From the NCBI GenBank assembly GCA_023439505.1, contig JAEXNR010000029.1:1-64000 (forward strand): a stretch of 64,000 bases of DNA, read 5' to 3'. Each line of letters opens with the position of its first letter. Within the stretch, counting starts at the first letter, position 1. Source of the DNA: Bacillota bacterium (lineage in GTDB: Bacteria; Bacillota; Clostridia; Lachnospirales; Lachnospiraceae). The translations under genes were made by a program, and so were the position numbers. A model generated the notes under the pieces. It had not been told where the DNA came from and searched no databases. It saw only the letters and a program-made list of their open reading frames with translations. Shown in pieces: positions 62,352-64,000 of the stretch.

Positions 62352-64000
62352 TTACTCTGATTCCACCTGTATGGTACCGTCTTCATATAGTACCCATTCC
62401 TGATCATTGATCAGCGTCTTGGCAACCTGTTGATCGGTCAGAACCATGGGTCTGGCATTACCAAACTGTCTGCAGCAGTCCTCTAACAGATAGGAGAAGG
62501 CGGGGGAGGGTGTCCAGATAGCATCCGCCTGTGCATCAAGATCTAATGGTGCGGCAAAGTAGATTCCCATCCCCTTGCCATGATGGTTGGCAAAGGAACA
62601 GAAGGCCTTCCTGGTTGATACCGCACCCTGTTCACGCTCTTCATTTAACATTAACGGAATCACATTCTGATTCAGCTTATTCCACGCAATCATGGAATGC
62701 TGATGTCGGAGGGCCTTTAATTTGTCCATCCAGGGCAATGCCTCCACATGGTACTCACTGTGTCCCCAGACCTCTTCTGATTCCGGATTCATACCAAATA
62801 CCTGCTCAAATTCTTCTACCGGGACGTCCTCCAGATCATGGGGATGGCAATTGGCTAAAAGCACTCCGCCTTCCTTCACCCACGCTCCGATCTTCTTGAG
62901 CACCTCTGCTCTGACTACCTTCACATCCAGCATAACCAGTACCTTGCTGCCCGTCAGGTCTTTCGACAGTTCTCCCGTCAGGGCACCGTCAAGAATCATC
63001 TGCTCATCCGCCACATTCACCATATAGTTCTTACGAATAGCGCTCATGGATGCCCTGATGCTGTCAGGTATGGGTGTTCCTCCAAGGATCGCCTCATCCA
63101 GTGGCCAGAAGAAGGTGATCTTCTGCTTCATTTCCCGTTCTTCAATCAGCTCCTGATACTGCTTGACAAAATCGCCTCCGCTCCTGCCCTTCTCTTTCTC
63201 TGTCAGATTCCCATAGTAATGAAATATCTGGCGGTTGCCGTAAGCGATACTGCCATAGGTACGAACCGCAACTCCCAGGGGGAGGATAGGCCCTACCGGT
63301 TCTAATCCCAGATAAGCCCCGTAGTATTCGCAGGCACTGTGCATATGTATGGTAAGATAGGTATTTTCATAAAAATTATTGCCTTCATTGGTTAAGCGAA
63401 TTCCTCCCTGATACTTTGCGGCAATTTTCGCCTGATCGGAAAAGGATGACCCATGTTCCGGCTCCTCGATTCCGCCGGTACACAGATAGATGGGAACCTG
63501 AGGAAAATGCTTCCTGCAGGCTTCCATCCAAAAGCCGGCATAATCCGTCATCGATTTGTGATACCACAACAGGAAATCCATATACGCCGTGCGGCTGGGA
63601 GAAGCCACCCGAAGGAACGGTGTCACTTCTTCAAAGGATTGGTATCTCGTTCTCCATTTCAAATTCAGTGTCTCAATGCTGCCATATTTCTTCTCCATCT
63701 CATGGCGAAAGCTCTTCTTCGCATCTGCGCCGCCGCACCAGAATCCTCTATGGGTATGATAATCTCCCGGCCAGTTGCCCACAACCGGGAATATCGCTTC
63801 CCCATAATCCCCACAGATTCCGGGTTGGATACTCTCCAATACATTCCAGGGCAGATAGTGTTCTGCAAAGGCCTTTAATACTCTGTCAATCTCCGTAAGA
63901 AAATCCGGGTTCCAGACAGATTCAATGGGATTTTCTTTCTTATGTTCCAGGCATACCAGACCACGATGGCGATCCGAGTCCAGCCACCACCGGGGTGCTG
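62352..64000 (-). CDS. Clan-A glycosidase, beta-galactosidase-like (GH42/GH14-like), 5' end outside window
   Basis: The frame stays open to the window edge, so the true start lies beyond 64000; a TTG at 63839 is an internal codon. The visible part has LESIQPGICGDYGEAIFP, in which the glutamate resembles the acid/base of clan-A barrels. It continues with KYGSIETLNLKWRTRYQSF, a substrate-loop region common in GH42, and a trimerisation-like domain (about the last 230 residues) with a Rossmann-like KVLVMLDVK segment. A galactosidase-type activity is likely but the exact family is uncertain. Confidence 0.6.
   Translation of the reverse strand, partial: APRWWLDSDRHRGLVCLEHKKENPIESVWNPDFLTEIDRVLKAFAEHYLPWNVLESIQPGICGDYGEAIFPVVGNWPGDYHTHRGFWCGGADAKKSFRHEMEKKYGSIETLNLKWRTRYQSFEEVTPFLRVASPSRTAYMDFLLWYHKSMTDYAGFWMEACRKHFPQVPIYLCTGGIEEPEHGSSFSDQAKIAAKYQGGIRLTNEGNNFYENTYLTIHMHSACEYYGAYLGLEPVGPILPLGVAVRTYGSIAYGNRQIFHYYGNLTEKEKGRSGGDFVKQYQELIEEREMKQKITFFWPLDEAILGGTPIPDSIRASMSAIRKNYMVNVADEQMILDGALTGELSKDLTGSKVLVMLDVKVVRAEVLKKIGAWVKEGGVLLANCHPHDLEDVPVEEFEQVFGMNPESEEVWGHSEYHVEALPWMDKLKALRHQHSMIAWNKLNQNVIPLMLNEEREQGAVSTRKAFCSFANHHGKGMGIYFAAPLDLDAQADAIWTPSPAFSYLLEDCCRQFGNARPMVLTDQQVAKTLINDQEWVLYEDGTIQVESE

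Noticed and set aside
62352..63839. A complete gene beginning at TTG 63839
   Set aside because: The frame continues open to the window edge with protein-like sequence, so 63839 is an internal codon and the gene is cut by the window.

Overview
The window looks like chromosome from an endospore-forming, low-to-mid-GC member of the Clostridia, most likely Lachnospiraceae. The reasons are dipicolinate synthase genes (dpaA-dpaB) behind a SigK-like promoter, strong AGGAGG-type ribosome sites throughout, a Gram-positive CpsB/CpsC/CpsD capsule control module with a sortase, and a large set of cytoplasmic glycosidases fed by an ABC sugar importer. No rRNA, tRNA or CRISPR array was seen.

Region 1 (1-6.5 kb) is a mosaic accessory patch. 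It has the tail of a CFI-box-type protein, a 34-residue holin-like type I toxin with a convergent antitoxin RNA (both promoters visible), and a very AT-rich two-gene operon. That operon encodes a viperin-like radical SAM enzyme and a four-helix membrane protein with a coiled coil and a degenerate Nudix domain. An identical 22-bp repeat lies on both sides of the toxin/viperin block. Remnants of IS3-, IS4- and IS200-type transposases follow, with manC between them.

Region 2 (6.5-31.3 kb, all minus strand) is a capsule/exopolysaccharide locus read from high to low coordinates. It starts with a secreted Ig-like repeat protein under its own promoter and terminator. A second promoter then leads a sortase group, CpsB phosphatase, CpsC chain-length protein, CpsD tyrosine kinase, two accessory membrane proteins and a WbaP-type initiating transferase. 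The variable AT-rich part follows: UDP-glucuronate epimerase, WecG/TagA-type transferase, several glycosyltransferases, Wzy, two left-handed beta-helix acetyltransferases and Wzx. The distal end carries a coherent set (HP-motif transferase, CMP-sugar synthetase-like protein, DRE-TIM aldolase fusion, PfkB kinase) that could make and use an unusual CMP-activated keto-sugar acid.

Region 3 (31.4-41.8 kb) is housekeeping and signalling: dpaA-dpaB, an asparagine synthetase, tgt-yajC, a Cache-HAMP-GGDEF-EAL protein, and a convergent chemotaxis receptor.

Region 4 (41.9-64 kb) is a glycan-utilisation locus. A GntR/LacI-type regulator diverges from an LplB-LplC-lipoprotein importer. Downstream are a GH38 alpha-mannosidase, an ABC exporter, a GH3 enzyme, an SGNH esterase, a GH95 fucosidase and a GH31 enzyme. 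A second GH3 and a partial clan-A glycosidase lie on the other side of the regulator. None of the complete glycosidases has a signal peptide, so oligosaccharides are probably imported and then trimmed in the cytoplasm. Fucosidase + alpha-xylosidase-like GH31 + GH3 + possible galactosidase + esterase would fit side-chain stripping of a fucosylated, acetylated xyloglucan-like oligosaccharide (inference).
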